DNA of 24,451 nt from CAYJHC01 sp964370075 (GTDB lineage: Bacteria; Bacillota; Clostridia; Peptostreptococcales; Anaerovoracaceae). Below are positions 1 through 8,607 of this stretch, piece by piece. The notes below the pieces were generated by a model, which worked only from the letters and a program-made list of their open reading frames with translations, ran no database searches and had not been told where the DNA came from. Positions within the stretch are counted from its first letter, which is position 1. The number at the start of each line of letters is the position of its first letter. The translations under genes and the position numbers were made by a program. The stretch covers positions 1-24,451 of the forward strand of contig CAYJHC010000018.1 in NCBI GenBank assembly GCA_964370075.1, in the 5' to 3' direction.

Positions 1-32
1 ACTGCAAATAATTTTCTTAAATTCTTTTTCAT
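1..32 (-). CDS. 5' end of an unidentified minus-strand gene (partial)
   Basis: Only the first ten codons are in the window, reading MKKNLRKLFA. The lysine-rich start followed by hydrophobic residues could open a signal peptide or a cytoplasmic N-terminus. I chose this ATG because an AGAGGAG Shine-Dalgarno sequence lies about six bases upstream. The same frame stays open back to a stop near 146 without an ATG, GTG or TTG, so the ATG at 32 is the only usual start there. The gene is transcribed away from the yitT-like gene, so the two are divergent. No function can be assigned. Confidence 0.4.
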   Translation of the reverse strand, partial: MKKNLRKLFA

Positions 33-379
33 TCTCTTCTCCTCTACTACTTCTTCTTTTTCTTTTTCTTCTTGCTCTAACTTTAAGAATTCATAACTTT
101 GTATTAATTCATTAGTAGTTATAATTTTTTCTCTGTTTTTTAACTACAAGCTAATAATATACTACCAATGTTAAATCTAAATGCTTATTTACCTTAAATC
201 TATGTAAAATAGTAAAAGTTTAGATGTAATACTAAATGATTATTTTGTCGTAACAATTTTATTTATATCTTTATCCTTTAATTTCAGTTATAATTAAAGC
301 GAAGACAAACTTAATCACACAGTTAAACATAATTTCAAAGCTAAAATATAATTAAATATAAATTTTAAGGGAGGGTTTT
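33..379. other. Divergent intergenic region, no gene seen
   Basis: This AT-rich stretch separates the partial minus-strand gene from the yitT-like gene and must hold promoters for both. A TATAAT-like hexamer lies at 289-294 on the plus strand, but no good -35 element stands 16-18 bases before it. A GGGAGG ribosome binding site at about 370-375 serves the gene at 380. I see no RNA gene, repeat or terminator here. Confidence 0.5.
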
Positions 380-1249
380 ATGAAAGTAAAAATAAAAAAG
401 TTATTTTTAGATTTATTCATAGTTGCCATTGGTTGCTTTATTACTGCTTTTGCAACAACTGCTATTTTAAGGCCTAATGGTTTAACTGTTAGTGGTATAA
501 CTGGCCTTTCCATCACTATAGAGAGTCTAATAAATATTAGTTACATATATATCTACTACATAATTGTATTTATAATTTTAATTGCAACTCTTATTTTATT
601 AGGAAAAAAAGAAACAGGAAAAATAATTTTCCTTGCAGTTCTTTTTCCAACTTCCTTAGAACTCTTTGAAATATTAAACATCAAAGTTATTATTTCAGAA
701 CCACTCCTCGCAATACTTGCATATTCTATTGTAGCAGGTATCGGTATTGGTCTTTGTTATAGAAGAGGGTTTGCTTATGGCGGAAGTGATTCTATTGCTA
801 AAATTATTCAAATCAGAGTAGTACCCTTTATATCTTTAGGAAATATATTATTAGCTCTAGATTTAATTATTCTTTCTACTGCAGCAGTAATACTTGGGTT
901 AGAAATTGCTCTATATGCAGCACTTACTCAAATAATATTAGTTCGAATTATTGACTATGTTTCCATAGGCCTTGGGATGACGCTATACAAACTAGAGATT
1001 ATTTCTTGTAAACATGTAGAAATTAGTCGTCATATATTAGATGAAATAGGACGCGGAGTTACTAAAAAAACTATTACCGGTGCATTTACTGATGAAGAAA
1101 AAATTCAGATAAGCTGTGTTTGCTCCCCAAAAGAATCAGCAGAAATCAGAAAATTTATTATTTCAACAGATAAAGGAGCATTTGTAGAAATCATCCCTGT
1201 TTATGATGTTTGGGGTGGAAGAGGTAAGAGATTTAAAAAACTCTATTAA
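380..1249 (+). CDS. YitT family membrane protein (DUF161 plus C-terminal DUF2179)
   Basis: A 289-residue membrane protein of the YitT family. Members are common in Firmicutes in several copies, and their substrates are mostly unknown. The sequence shows an N-terminal segment with the family-like stretch ILRPNGLTVSGITGLS (about residues 30-45), several hydrophobic helices up to about residue 200, and a glycine-rich RRGFAYGGSDSIAKI region near 128-142. The soluble C-terminal DUF2179 domain (about 225-285) ends in a VYDVWGGRGKRF motif. The ATG follows a GGGAGG site with normal spacing. The gene stands alone on the plus strand and converges on the phosphate transporter gene. The family call is firm; transport activity is inferred from family membership only. 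Confidence 0.9.
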   Translation: MKVKIKKLFLDLFIVAIGCFITAFATTAILRPNGLTVSGITGLSITIESLINISYIYIYYIIVFIILIATLILLGKKETGKIIFLAVLFPTSLELFEILNIKVIISEPLLAILAYSIVAGIGIGLCYRRGFAYGGSDSIAKIIQIRVVPFISLGNILLALDLIILSTAAVILGLEIALYAALTQIILVRIIDYVSIGLGMTLYKLEIISCKHVEISRHILDEIGRGVTKKTITGAFTDEEKIQISCVCSPKESAEIRKFIISTDKGAFVEIIPVYDVWGGRGKRFKKLY

Positions 1250-1263
1250 ATCTACATATCTAT

Positions 1264-1362
1264 CGGATACTTAGGCTTAGTGCATAAGTATAATTTGTAA
1301 AGACTAAGACCTTTATGCTTTTTTCTTGTCAATAGAGCATCCGCAGACTTTGTGGCTTCCGA
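1264..1362. other. Structured non-coding stretch after the yitT-like gene
   Basis: Several short inverted pairs fall in this 100-bp gap. CTTAG (1276-1280) can pair with CTAAG (1304-1308). GCATAA (1282-1287) can pair with TTATGC (1313-1318), which is followed by six T residues. These two pairs are interleaved, so they form either a pseudoknot or two alternative hairpins. CGGAT at 1264-1268 can pair with ATCCG at about 1338-1342, and CCGCA (1341-1345) with TGTGG (1351-1355). The GCATAA/TTATGC hairpin plus T run could be a first weak terminator of the plus-strand gene. I do not recognise a known RNA family. Confidence 0.35.
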
Positions 1363-1366
1363 AATT

Positions 1367-1404
1367 AAATAGAGCCTAGGCAATTATATACCTAGGCTCT
1401 ATTT
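1367..1404. terminator. Convergent hairpin terminator between yitT-like gene and Na/Pi cotransporter
   Basis: A perfect 14-bp stem (1367-1380 with 1391-1404) contains AGAGCCTAGG and its complement around a 10-base loop. On the plus strand it runs into a short T tract at 1402-1406. It lies between two convergent genes and probably stops transcription from both sides, with the better T tail on the plus strand. Confidence 0.85.
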
Positions 1405-1425
1405 TTAGTTTAAATTATAATCATT

Positions 1426-3117
1426 CTATTCTTCGTCATCTGGAAGTTTAACATCTTTAAAATGTGTGTCTGCTATTACTGCATCTGCAATATTCTCACA
1501 ATAATCTCCTATATTTTCAATATTGTGAATTATCTCTGTATAGATTACAGTGGCAGCAGGAGCACAAATATTATCATTTACACGCTTCATATGTTGTTTC
1601 CTTAAGTCTTCTTCCATTTTATCCATTTCTTTTTCATAAGACTTAACTCTGAATGCTATGTCTTCATTACCTGTTTCCAATGCAACAAGTGACTCTGTAA
1701 CCATTTTCAATCCTAGGTCATAACACTCATATATTTCTGCACAAGCTTTATTAGACAAATCATATTTTTCTTTAGTTCTTTCTTGGGCCAATTCTACAAG
1801 ATTTTCACAAGAATCTCCTATGTGCTCAATATCGGAAACTATATGTAACATGCCAGAAATTCTTTCTTTTTGAGTCTCTGTAGTATTGTCTGTTGCCAAT
1901 ATAGCTGCCAAGTAGTCTGCTGTCTTCTTTTGTAGAATATTTAAGTTATCTTCATCTTCAAAGACTTCTTTTATTGCACTTTCATCTTTTTCAAGTAAGG
2001 CCTGCCTTGATCTTCTAACCATTCTTTCAGCAATTTCTCCAATCCTAAAGATTTCTTTAAAAGCTAAATGTAAAGCAAAAGTTGGGCGATCAACAACATG
2101 GAAATCTAAGTAAGCTGGCTCTGAAGGTAGCTTTTCTAAATCTTTTCCAGGAATAAGCTTTGTAACAATTTTTACTAATACAAATATGAACGGTAGCCAT
2201 AAAACTGTAATAGTAATATTAAAGAATGTATGTGTATTTGCTATTTGTCTAGCAATGACTTCTAATTCTGGCCCTGATGGCGAAATAAAAGTAACAAACT
2301 GGACAATTTGCGGAATAAACCAAATGAATAGTAAAGTTCCTGTTAAGTTGAAAATAACATGGGATAATGCAGTTCTCTTTGCATTTATTGATTGCCCAAT
2401 AGATGCTAATAAGGCTGTAATTGTAGTACCTATATTATCACCAAATAAAATTGGAATAGCTCCTTCTAATCCTAGAATGCTTGTTACTCCATCTGGGCCT
2501 GCCGTTGATGCAAGGTTCTGAAGAACTGCAATTGTTGCAGAACTACTCTGTACCAGTACTGTCATTAACGTACCTACCGCTACACCTAAAATAGGAACAT
2601 CTTGAACTTGTTGCATCATATCAACAAAGACTGGAAGTTCTGCTAATGGCTTCATTACATCTCCCATAGTGTTAATGCCTATAAATAATAGTCCAAATCC
2701 AAACAGTACCTGCCCAATATCTTTTACTTTTTCAAATCTTACTAAGAAGAAATACATTACAAACCCAATAAATACTATGGCCCAAGCATAGTCACCAATC
2801 TTAAAAGCTATTAACTGAGCTGTTATTGTAGTTCCTATATTTGCACCCATAATTACACTTATTGCCTGTGGCAACTTCATCAGTCCTGCACTTACAAAAC
2901 CAATTACCATTACTGTGGTAGCACTACTGCTCTGTAGAACTGCAGTTGCCAAAGCTCCCGCCAACACTCCAATTATTGGATTTCTTGTTAACAGAGCTAA
3001 AATATTTCGCATTTTATCCCCTGCTGACTTTTGAAGACCATCACTCATCATATTCATACCAAATATAAATACTGCAAGTCCACCTAAACACGTTATAATA
3101 ATTTGATGCGTTTCCAT
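1426..3117 (-). CDS. Na/Pi cotransporter family protein with PhoU-like C-terminal domain
   Basis: A 563-residue sodium-dependent phosphate transporter of the NptA/SLC34-related family. The N-terminal half carries two repeated Na/Pi_cotrans units, each with the signature QSSSAT (residues 62-67 and 190-195) and each followed by a (A/D)NIGTT motif (92-97 and 227-232). The C-terminal part, from about residue 345, is a soluble helical PhoU-like region rich in Glu and Lys. The frame opens earlier at 3129, but the GGAGGA there overlaps those first codons and sits five bases before the ATG at 3117, so METHQ is the probable start. The gene is monocistronic by its surroundings. The family is thought to import phosphate or regulate its uptake; the PhoU-like tail suggests a regulatory role. 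Confidence 0.92.
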   Translation of the reverse strand: METHQIIITCLGGLAVFIFGMNMMSDGLQKSAGDKMRNILALLTRNPIIGVLAGALATAVLQSSSATTVMVIGFVSAGLMKLPQAISVIMGANIGTTITAQLIAFKIGDYAWAIVFIGFVMYFFLVRFEKVKDIGQVLFGFGLLFIGINTMGDVMKPLAELPVFVDMMQQVQDVPILGVAVGTLMTVLVQSSSATIAVLQNLASTAGPDGVTSILGLEGAIPILFGDNIGTTITALLASIGQSINAKRTALSHVIFNLTGTLLFIWFIPQIVQFVTFISPSGPELEVIARQIANTHTFFNITITVLWLPFIFVLVKIVTKLIPGKDLEKLPSEPAYLDFHVVDRPTFALHLAFKEIFRIGEIAERMVRRSRQALLEKDESAIKEVFEDEDNLNILQKKTADYLAAILATDNTTETQKERISGMLHIVSDIEHIGDSCENLVELAQERTKEKYDLSNKACAEIYECYDLGLKMVTESLVALETGNEDIAFRVKSYEKEMDKMEEDLRKQHMKRVNDNICAPAATVIYTEIIHNIENIGDYCENIADAVIADTHFKDVKLPDDEE

Positions 3118-3302
3118 TATTTCCTCCATAAATTAAATCAAAATGGCTAATCTATTATTAAATTTTTTCAATAACTTTCCACCTCATTTATTTTAACACA
3201 AAACTCACTTTTTCGTTATAATAATTTTGTGAATTTTATGTGTTTTATTATGGGCTTTTCGGCTTTCATAGTTTATTATACTCGCATAGATTCATTCTTT
3301 CT

Positions 3303-4208
3303 TTACTCCAAATATACCCGCTCCCCATTTACACCCTTTAAAATTTCACTTTCGATAGCTTTTAAATTCAAATCTCCAGATTGAACAGTATTATTAATTA
3401 TAACTTTATTTGAATATATTAAAATATCTTTCATCCCCTTATAACTGCAGTCTCCTAAATCAAAAATAATTTGTGTAAATTTTTTAGTTTTTCTTATACA
3501 ATCACACATTAAAATCAGTTCCTTTACACTAATAAAAAAAATAGGGTTTTCTATTTTATCAAATTTAAACTTATATACCGAAGTATCAATCTCCTCGATG
3601 AATTCATTAATACTATATGAAATTCCGTCCTTTTCTTTAATAAAATAGAAAAAAAATCTTCTCAAAGTATTCTTATTACTTGAAAATTCCCCTTCATTCC
3701 ACCTTTTCAAGCTAATAACTAAAGTTTTCTCTGTATTTTCTATATTTCTAATCTTTTTAATAAGTTTTTTTTCCTCTCTAAAAAGAATTGCTGATATTAC
3801 ATTTGTATTTTCTAAATCTTCTGCAAATCCTTTAGCTGTTTTTTGAGAATATAGCATAATCTTGCCTTCAGCAATTATGGTTTTTATACTATCAAACTTG
3901 GATAGTACTGTTTTTTCTTTTAAAACTTTGTTAACTTGATTATCCTCAACAGGGATCTTATCGACCAAAAAAATGATTGGTTTATTTTTAATTTTGTCTA
4001 TGATTTTAGTATCTGTTGTTATTAAATTACCTATTGCCTCCCTCCACTCCAGAATTAATAAGTCTACATCAGTAAAGTTCAAGTATTCTTCAATTTGATT
4101 GTTCTTTATACTTTTTGTATAAACTCCTAAATAATTTTCTTGAATTAGTCTTTTTAACTCTTTGTCATACTCATCTGAAGCTATTATTCCTATAGTTATA
4201 TTTTCCAT
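3303..4208 (-). CDS. CpaE/MinD-like protein with receiver-like N-terminus and lost P-loop
   Basis: A 301-residue protein with no strong textbook match. The first 115 residues look like a degenerate response-regulator receiver: ITIGIIASDEYDKELKRLI, then LLILEW, then PIIFLVDK. The second half resembles CpaE/TadZ-type MinD ATPases: NVISAILF where the Walker A strand would begin, TLVISLKRW as the following strand, then FFISVKELILMCDCIRK and a Walker-B-like QIIFDLGD, followed by SNKVIINNTVQSGD. The glycine-lysine P-loop expected after NVISAILF is replaced by REEKKLIKK, so nucleotide binding is doubtful. The frame opens at a GTG (4223), but TGAGGT placed five bases before the ATG at 4208 marks that as the likely start. 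CpaE relatives act in pilus assembly; no pilus genes are visible nearby. The assignment is inferred from motif order. Confidence 0.6.
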   Translation of the reverse strand: MENITIGIIASDEYDKELKRLIQENYLGVYTKSIKNNQIEEYLNFTDVDLLILEWREAIGNLITTDTKIIDKIKNKPIIFLVDKIPVEDNQVNKVLKEKTVLSKFDSIKTIIAEGKIMLYSQKTAKGFAEDLENTNVISAILFREEKKLIKKIRNIENTEKTLVISLKRWNEGEFSSNKNTLRRFFFYFIKEKDGISYSINEFIEEIDTSVYKFKFDKIENPIFFISVKELILMCDCIRKTKKFTQIIFDLGDCSYKGMKDILIYSNKVIINNTVQSGDLNLKAIESEILKGVNGERVYLE

Positions 4209-4322
4209 ACTTACCTCAATCACAAATACTCTTAATAATGATTATTTGCTATCCTTTCTTCCTTTGGTAACCGCAAAGGCTCGGTCTTAAAGCATCAAAA
4301 CGCTTAAGTCTATAGACTTTGA
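4209..4322 (-). promoter_or_regulatory. Structured leader upstream of the CpaE-like gene
   Basis: Read on the minus strand, this leader holds three elements in a row. First is the self-complementary AAGTCTATAGACTT (4306-4319). Next is a hairpin CTTAAGC/GCTTTAAG (4302-4308 with 4286-4293). Last is a hairpin CCTTTG/CAAAGG (4274-4279 with 4261-4266) whose loop is CGGTTAC. The order CAAAG, CTATAG, CTTAAG and then GAGCC, GGTTACC recalls the 3' half of the c-di-GMP-I (GEMM) riboswitch. However, I cannot find the 5' hairpin with the GAAA tetraloop, so this is not called a riboswitch. Confidence 0.4.
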
Positions 4323-4323
4323 T

Positions 4324-4352
4324 TATTAACTCTTATAACTTTCCACTCTCAA
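4324..4352 (-). promoter_or_regulatory. Possible promoter of the CpaE-like gene
   Basis: On the minus strand TTGAGA (4347-4352) and TTAATA (4324-4329) are separated by 17 bases. This is a moderate match to a vegetative promoter and would start the structured leader near 4317. It lies just after the ppdK terminator, as expected for an independent unit. Confidence 0.4.
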
Positions 4353-4360
4353 GCTAAAAA

Positions 4361-4400
4361 AGAAAACAGAAAGACTCCTTGGAGGCTTTCTATTTTCTTT
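4361..4400 (-). terminator. Terminator after ppdK
   Basis: AGAAAG-CTCC (4368-4378) pairs with GGAG-CTTTCT (4381-4391), with one internal mismatch and a tight loop, flanked by A-rich and T-rich arms. On the minus strand the hairpin runs into TGTTTTCTTTTTT, a good T tail for the end of the ppdK transcript. The plus strand also has a T-rich tail, so the element may work in both directions. Confidence 0.75.
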
Positions 4401-4489
4401 TTAATTTTATTCATCTCTCTCTAGTGCTTCATTTCATAATCAAAACACTAAATCCGATAAATCTTTCTATACTACATAAATGTAATATA

Positions 4490-7114
4490 TTATTTTTTTG
4501 CTTTAATTGCTGCTTGAGCTGCTGCTAATCTTGCTGTAGGAACTCTAAATGGTGAACAAGAAACATAGTTCAATCCAATTCTATGACAGAAATCGATAGA
4601 TTTTGGATCCCCACCATGTTCTCCACAAATTCCTAATTTAATGTTCTCTCTCTTAGATTTTCCTTTTACAACAGCCATTTCAACCAATTGTCCAACTCCT
4701 GTTTGATCTAAAGTTTGGAATGGGTCTTGCTCAAATATACCAACTTCTCTATATTCTTTAATTATATTTCCAGTATCATCTCTAGAGAATCCATATGTCA
4801 TTTGAGTTAAATCGTTTGTACCAAAGGAGAAGAACTCTGCTTCTTCAGCTACAGCATCTGCTGTTAATGCAGCTCTTGGAATTTCAATCATCGTTCCAAC
4901 TAAATATTTTACTTCAGCTCCTTCTCGCTCAAAGCACTTGTTAATTGTTTCAACAACAACCTTTTTAACAAATGCTAATTCAGCAACATCTCCAACAAGC
5001 GGGATCATTATTTCAGGAACAATTTCCATGCCTTTTTCTTTTTTAAGCTCAAGTGCAGCTGTGATTATTGCCTCTGCTTGCATTTCAGCAATCTCTGGAT
5101 AAGTTATTGCTAATCTACACCCTCTATGACCTAGCATTGGGTTAAACTCTTGTAAATCTGCCACTCTCTTTGCAAGCTTTTCATATGGAACATTAATTTG
5201 TTTTGACAATTCCTTAATTTCTTCTTCTCCGTGAGGCAAAAATTCATGTAAAGGTGGATCTAACAGTCTAATTGTAACAGGTCTATCTTCCATCACCTCA
5301 TAAATTCCTTTGAAATCTCCTTTTTGGTAAGGAAGTAGCAATTCTAAGGCGGATCTTCTTTCTTCTTCAGTTTCAGCAAGAATCATTCTTCTAACATTCA
5401 TAATTCTATCTTCTTCAAAAAACATGTGCTCTGTTCTACAAAGGCCAATCCCCTCTGCACCAAAGTCAACTGCCACCTGTGAATCATTTGGATTATCCGC
5501 ATTTGTTCTTATATTTAATTCTCTTTTTTCGTCAGCCCATTCCATTATTTTTGCAAAATCACCTGATAGGTTTGGAACTACAGTAGGAACCTGTCCCTTA
5601 TACACAGTACCTGTGCTACCATCTAATGAAATATAATCGCCTTCAACATAAGTTATGTCACCAATTATAAGTTTTCTGTTTTCTTCATCTACAACTATTC
5701 CTGAGCAACCTGCAACGCAACATTTTCCCATTCCTCTTGCTACAACTGCAGCATGTGAAGTCATACCTCCTCTTGCTGTAAGAATACCTTCTGCAGCTAC
5801 CATCCCTGCTAAATCTTCTGGAGAAGTCTCTTTTCTTACAAGAATAGTTTTCTCACCATTACTAGCTGCTTCTACTGCATGCTCTGCTTCAAAATAAATT
5901 TTTCCTGTAGCGGCTCCTGGGGAAGCTGGTAGTCCTTTTGTTAACTCTTCTGCATCTTTAATAGCTCCATCATCAAATTTAGGGTGAAGAAGTTGATCTA
6001 TCTGCTCAGGCTCTATTCTAAGTAAGGCTGTTTCTTTATCAATAAGACCCATTTCTACCATGTCAACAGCAACTCTAAGTGCTGCCGCGGCAGTTCTCTT
6101 TCCACTTCTTGTCTGAAGCATATAAAGTTTATTTCTCTCTACTGTAAACTCCATATCCTGCATATCTGTATAATGATTCTCTAGCAAATCTGAAATCTTT
6201 TCAAACTGAGTGTATACTTCTGGGAAAGTTTCTTTCATTTGAGAAATAGGAAGTGGTGTTCTAATACCTGCTACAACATCCTCTCCTTGAGCATTAACTA
6301 AGAATTCTCCAAAAAGCTTTCTTTCTCCATCAACAGGACTTCTAGTGAAAGCAACTCCAGTACCTGAGGTATCTCCCATATTACCAAATACCATAGACTG
6401 GACATTAACTGCAGTACCCATTGACGAAGGTATGTCATTAAGTTGACGATATAAAATTGCTCTTTCGTTATTCCACGATCTAAATACAGCCATAATTGCT
6501 TCCATTAACTGCTCTCTTGCATCTTGTGGGAAGTCTCTATTTAATTCATTTTTAAACAATTCTTTATATTTAATAATAATATCTTTTAAATCTTCTGTTG
6601 TAAGATCAACATCATTTTCAACGCCTTTCTCTTCTTTTTTTGCATCAAAAATTTTGTCAAACTTTGACTTAGAAATTTCCAAGGCTACGTCACTAAACAT
6701 TTGTATAAATCTTCTATAGCTATCGTATGCAAATCTTGGGTTTTCAGTAAGCTCAGCTAATCCCTCTACTACTTCATCATTTAAACCTAAGTTAAGAATA
6801 GTATCCATCATTCCTGGCATAGATACAGGAGCTCCCGATCTAACTGACACTAACAAAGGATCTTCTTTTTTACCAAATTTTTTGCCTGTTACATTTTCTA
6901 GTTCTTCCAACTTCACAAAAATTTCTTCTACTATTTCTTCTTTTACTGTTCTGTCTTCTGCATAATAGCTAATACAAGCATCTGTACTAACAGTAAAACC
7001 AAAAGGTACTGGTAATCCTACTTTAGTCATTTCAGCAAGATTAGCACCTTTTCCACCCAATAAGGCTTTCATTTCTTTCGTTCCCTCATTAAAAGAGTAA
7101 ACAAACTTCTCCAT
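4490..7114 (-). CDS. ppdK: Pyruvate, phosphate dikinase
   Basis: An 874-residue PPDK, the usual bacterial length. It interconverts pyruvate, ATP and phosphate with phosphoenolpyruvate, AMP and pyrophosphate in the cytoplasm. The N-terminal ATP-grasp region runs from about residue 1 to 340 (GGKGANLAEM at 20-29, RSGAPVSMPGMMDTILNLG at 92-110). The central swivelling domain carries the phosphorylated histidine in GGMTSHAAVVARG (His454). The C-terminal TIM barrel holds the catalytic LGICGEHGG cysteine (Cys830). All key residues are present. AGGAGG lies nine bases before the ATG. It follows glyS by 25 bases and ends at a hairpin terminator, so it is the last gene of the block. No PPDK regulatory kinase (DUF299) gene is in the window. 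Confidence 0.97.
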   Translation of the reverse strand: MEKFVYSFNEGTKEMKALLGGKGANLAEMTKVGLPVPFGFTVSTDACISYYAEDRTVKEEIVEEIFVKLEELENVTGKKFGKKEDPLLVSVRSGAPVSMPGMMDTILNLGLNDEVVEGLAELTENPRFAYDSYRRFIQMFSDVALEISKSKFDKIFDAKKEEKGVENDVDLTTEDLKDIIIKYKELFKNELNRDFPQDAREQLMEAIMAVFRSWNNERAILYRQLNDIPSSMGTAVNVQSMVFGNMGDTSGTGVAFTRSPVDGERKLFGEFLVNAQGEDVVAGIRTPLPISQMKETFPEVYTQFEKISDLLENHYTDMQDMEFTVERNKLYMLQTRSGKRTAAAALRVAVDMVEMGLIDKETALLRIEPEQIDQLLHPKFDDGAIKDAEELTKGLPASPGAATGKIYFEAEHAVEAASNGEKTILVRKETSPEDLAGMVAAEGILTARGGMTSHAAVVARGMGKCCVAGCSGIVVDEENRKLIIGDITYVEGDYISLDGSTGTVYKGQVPTVVPNLSGDFAKIMEWADEKRELNIRTNADNPNDSQVAVDFGAEGIGLCRTEHMFFEEDRIMNVRRMILAETEEERRSALELLLPYQKGDFKGIYEVMEDRPVTIRLLDPPLHEFLPHGEEEIKELSKQINVPYEKLAKRVADLQEFNPMLGHRGCRLAITYPEIAEMQAEAIITAALELKKEKGMEIVPEIMIPLVGDVAELAFVKKVVVETINKCFEREGAEVKYLVGTMIEIPRAALTADAVAEEAEFFSFGTNDLTQMTYGFSRDDTGNIIKEYREVGIFEQDPFQTLDQTGVGQLVEMAVVKGKSKRENIKLGICGEHGGDPKSIDFCHRIGLNYVSCSPFRVPTARLAAAQAAIKAKK

Positions 7115-7139
7115 TAACTTATTCCTCCTACAAAATAAT

Positions 7140-8564
7140 TTAGAATTGTACTTTTTCCTCTAAGTACCCTTTAACATCTTGAACAGGTATTCTAATCTGT
7201 TCCATAGTATCTCTGTCTCTGATAGTTACACAACCATCTGTTTCAGTATCAAAATCTACACATATACAGAAAGGGGTACCGATTTCATCTTCCCTTCTGT
7301 ATCTTTTGCCAATAGATCCAGCAGCATCGTAATCCACCATAAAAAACTTGCTTAATTCTTCATATATTGGCATAGCAACATCCTCTAATTTTTTTGCTAA
7401 TGGCAATACAGCAGCTTTAAACGGTGCTAATGCTGGGTGAAATCTAAGTACAACCCTTGTATCTTCTTTTCCCTTTCCATCTACTAAGGTTTCTTCATCA
7501 TAGGCATCTACTAAAAATGCTAATGTTACCCTGTCTGCTCCTAGGGAAGGTTCTATACAATATGGTACGTATCTTTCTACATTTTTAGGGTTATTTGGAT
7601 CTTGTTCAACATAGTTCATGTCTTCTCCAGAATGTTCCATATGTTGTTTTAAATCGAAATCAGTTCTATCTGCAATCCCCCATAGCTCTCCCCACCCAAA
7701 TGGGAAAAGATATTCTATATCTGTAGTAGCGTTGCTATAGTGAGATAATTCTTCTTCATCATGGTCTCTGAATCTAACGTTATTTTCCTCCATGTTTAAA
7801 GACTTAAGGAAATTCATGCAATACTCTTTCCAATAACCAAACCATTCTAAGTCAGTTCCTGGTTTGCAAAAGAATTCAAGTTCCATTTGTTCAAATTCTC
7901 TAGTTCTAAATGTAAAGTTTCCAGGAGTAATCTCATTTCTAAAGGATTTTCCGATTTGAGCTATACCGAAAGGCATTTTTTTACGGCTTGACCTTTGGAC
8001 ATTCTTGAAGTTAACAAAAATTCCCTGCGCAGTCTCTGGCCTAAGGAAGATTTCAGTGCTTGAATCTTCAGTAACACCTTGATGTGTTTTGAACATAAGA
8101 TTAAACTGCCTAATGCTTGTAAAATCTTTTTTGTTACAGCTAGGGCAAGGAATACTTTCCTCATTAATATATTCTTCCAATTTTTCTTTTGACCAACCAT
8201 CTACTGTTATATCTTCAATTCCTTTTGTCTTTACATACTCTTCAACTAATTGGTCTGCTCTAAATCTTTCTTTGCAACTTTTGCAATCAATTAAGGGATC
8301 TGAAAATCCACCTACATGGCCTGAAGCAACCCAGGCTTTTGGATTCATTAATATAGCAGCATCTACTCCCACATTTAATTTGGATTCTTGGACAAACTTT
8401 CTCCACCAAGCTTTTTTCACATTATTCTTAAACTCTACGCCTAATGGACCATAATCCCAAGTATTAGCTAGGCCACCATATATTTCTGATCCTGGAAAAA
8501 TAAATCCTCTTCCCTTTGCAAGGGCAACGATTTTCTCCATAGTTTTAACTTGTATATTGCTCAT
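7140..8564 (-). CDS. glyS: Glycyl-tRNA synthetase, single-chain dimeric type
   Basis: A 474-residue class II synthetase that attaches glycine to tRNA-Gly. It is the alpha2 type, not the alpha2/beta2 glyQ-glyS type. Visible features are YGGLANTWDYGPLGVEFKNN near residue 29, four cysteines in two CxxC pairs (94/97 and 140/143) that suggest a zinc-binding insert, RPETAQGIF (175-183), the motif 2 segment SFRNEITPGNFTFRTREFEQME (about 207-228), and the class II motif 3 EPSLGADR near the C-terminus. The open frame begins at an ATG at 8588 with no ribosome site. GAGGAG four to five bases before the ATG at 8564 makes MSNIQVKTMEK the likely start. It lies 43 bases after the DUF4342 gene and just before ppdK, probably in one transcript. 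Confidence 0.96.
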   Translation of the reverse strand: MSNIQVKTMEKIVALAKGRGFIFPGSEIYGGLANTWDYGPLGVEFKNNVKKAWWRKFVQESKLNVGVDAAILMNPKAWVASGHVGGFSDPLIDCKSCKERFRADQLVEEYVKTKGIEDITVDGWSKEKLEEYINEESIPCPSCNKKDFTSIRQFNLMFKTHQGVTEDSSTEIFLRPETAQGIFVNFKNVQRSSRKKMPFGIAQIGKSFRNEITPGNFTFRTREFEQMELEFFCKPGTDLEWFGYWKEYCMNFLKSLNMEENNVRFRDHDEEELSHYSNATTDIEYLFPFGWGELWGIADRTDFDLKQHMEHSGEDMNYVEQDPNNPKNVERYVPYCIEPSLGADRVTLAFLVDAYDEETLVDGKGKEDTRVVLRFHPALAPFKAAVLPLAKKLEDVAMPIYEELSKFFMVDYDAAGSIGKRYRREDEIGTPFCICVDFDTETDGCVTIRDRDTMEQIRIPVQDVKGYLEEKVQF

Positions 8565-8607
8565 ATTACTCCTCTTACTCTTCGTCATCTGTATTAGTAG
8601 TTTTGTT

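Noticed and set aside
2186..2521. Open frame of 111 codons on the plus strand inside the Na/Pi cotransporter
   Set aside because: It is an antisense shadow of a clearly conserved gene, without a ribosome site or recognisable domain.
3118..3129. Upstream ATG for the Na/Pi cotransporter gene
   Set aside because: The codons between the two ATGs contain the GGAGGA ribosome site that serves the second ATG at 3117. The same pattern moved the starts of the CpaE-like, glyS, DUF1461 and PepD-like genes inward.
4209..4322. A confident c-di-GMP-I riboswitch call
   Set aside because: The 3' half is similar, but the 5' hairpin with the GAAA tetraloop and the GCAAACC segment were not found.
5424..5897. 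Two plus-strand open frames inside ppdK
   Set aside because: Both lie opposite conserved PPDK coding sequence and have no gene-like features.
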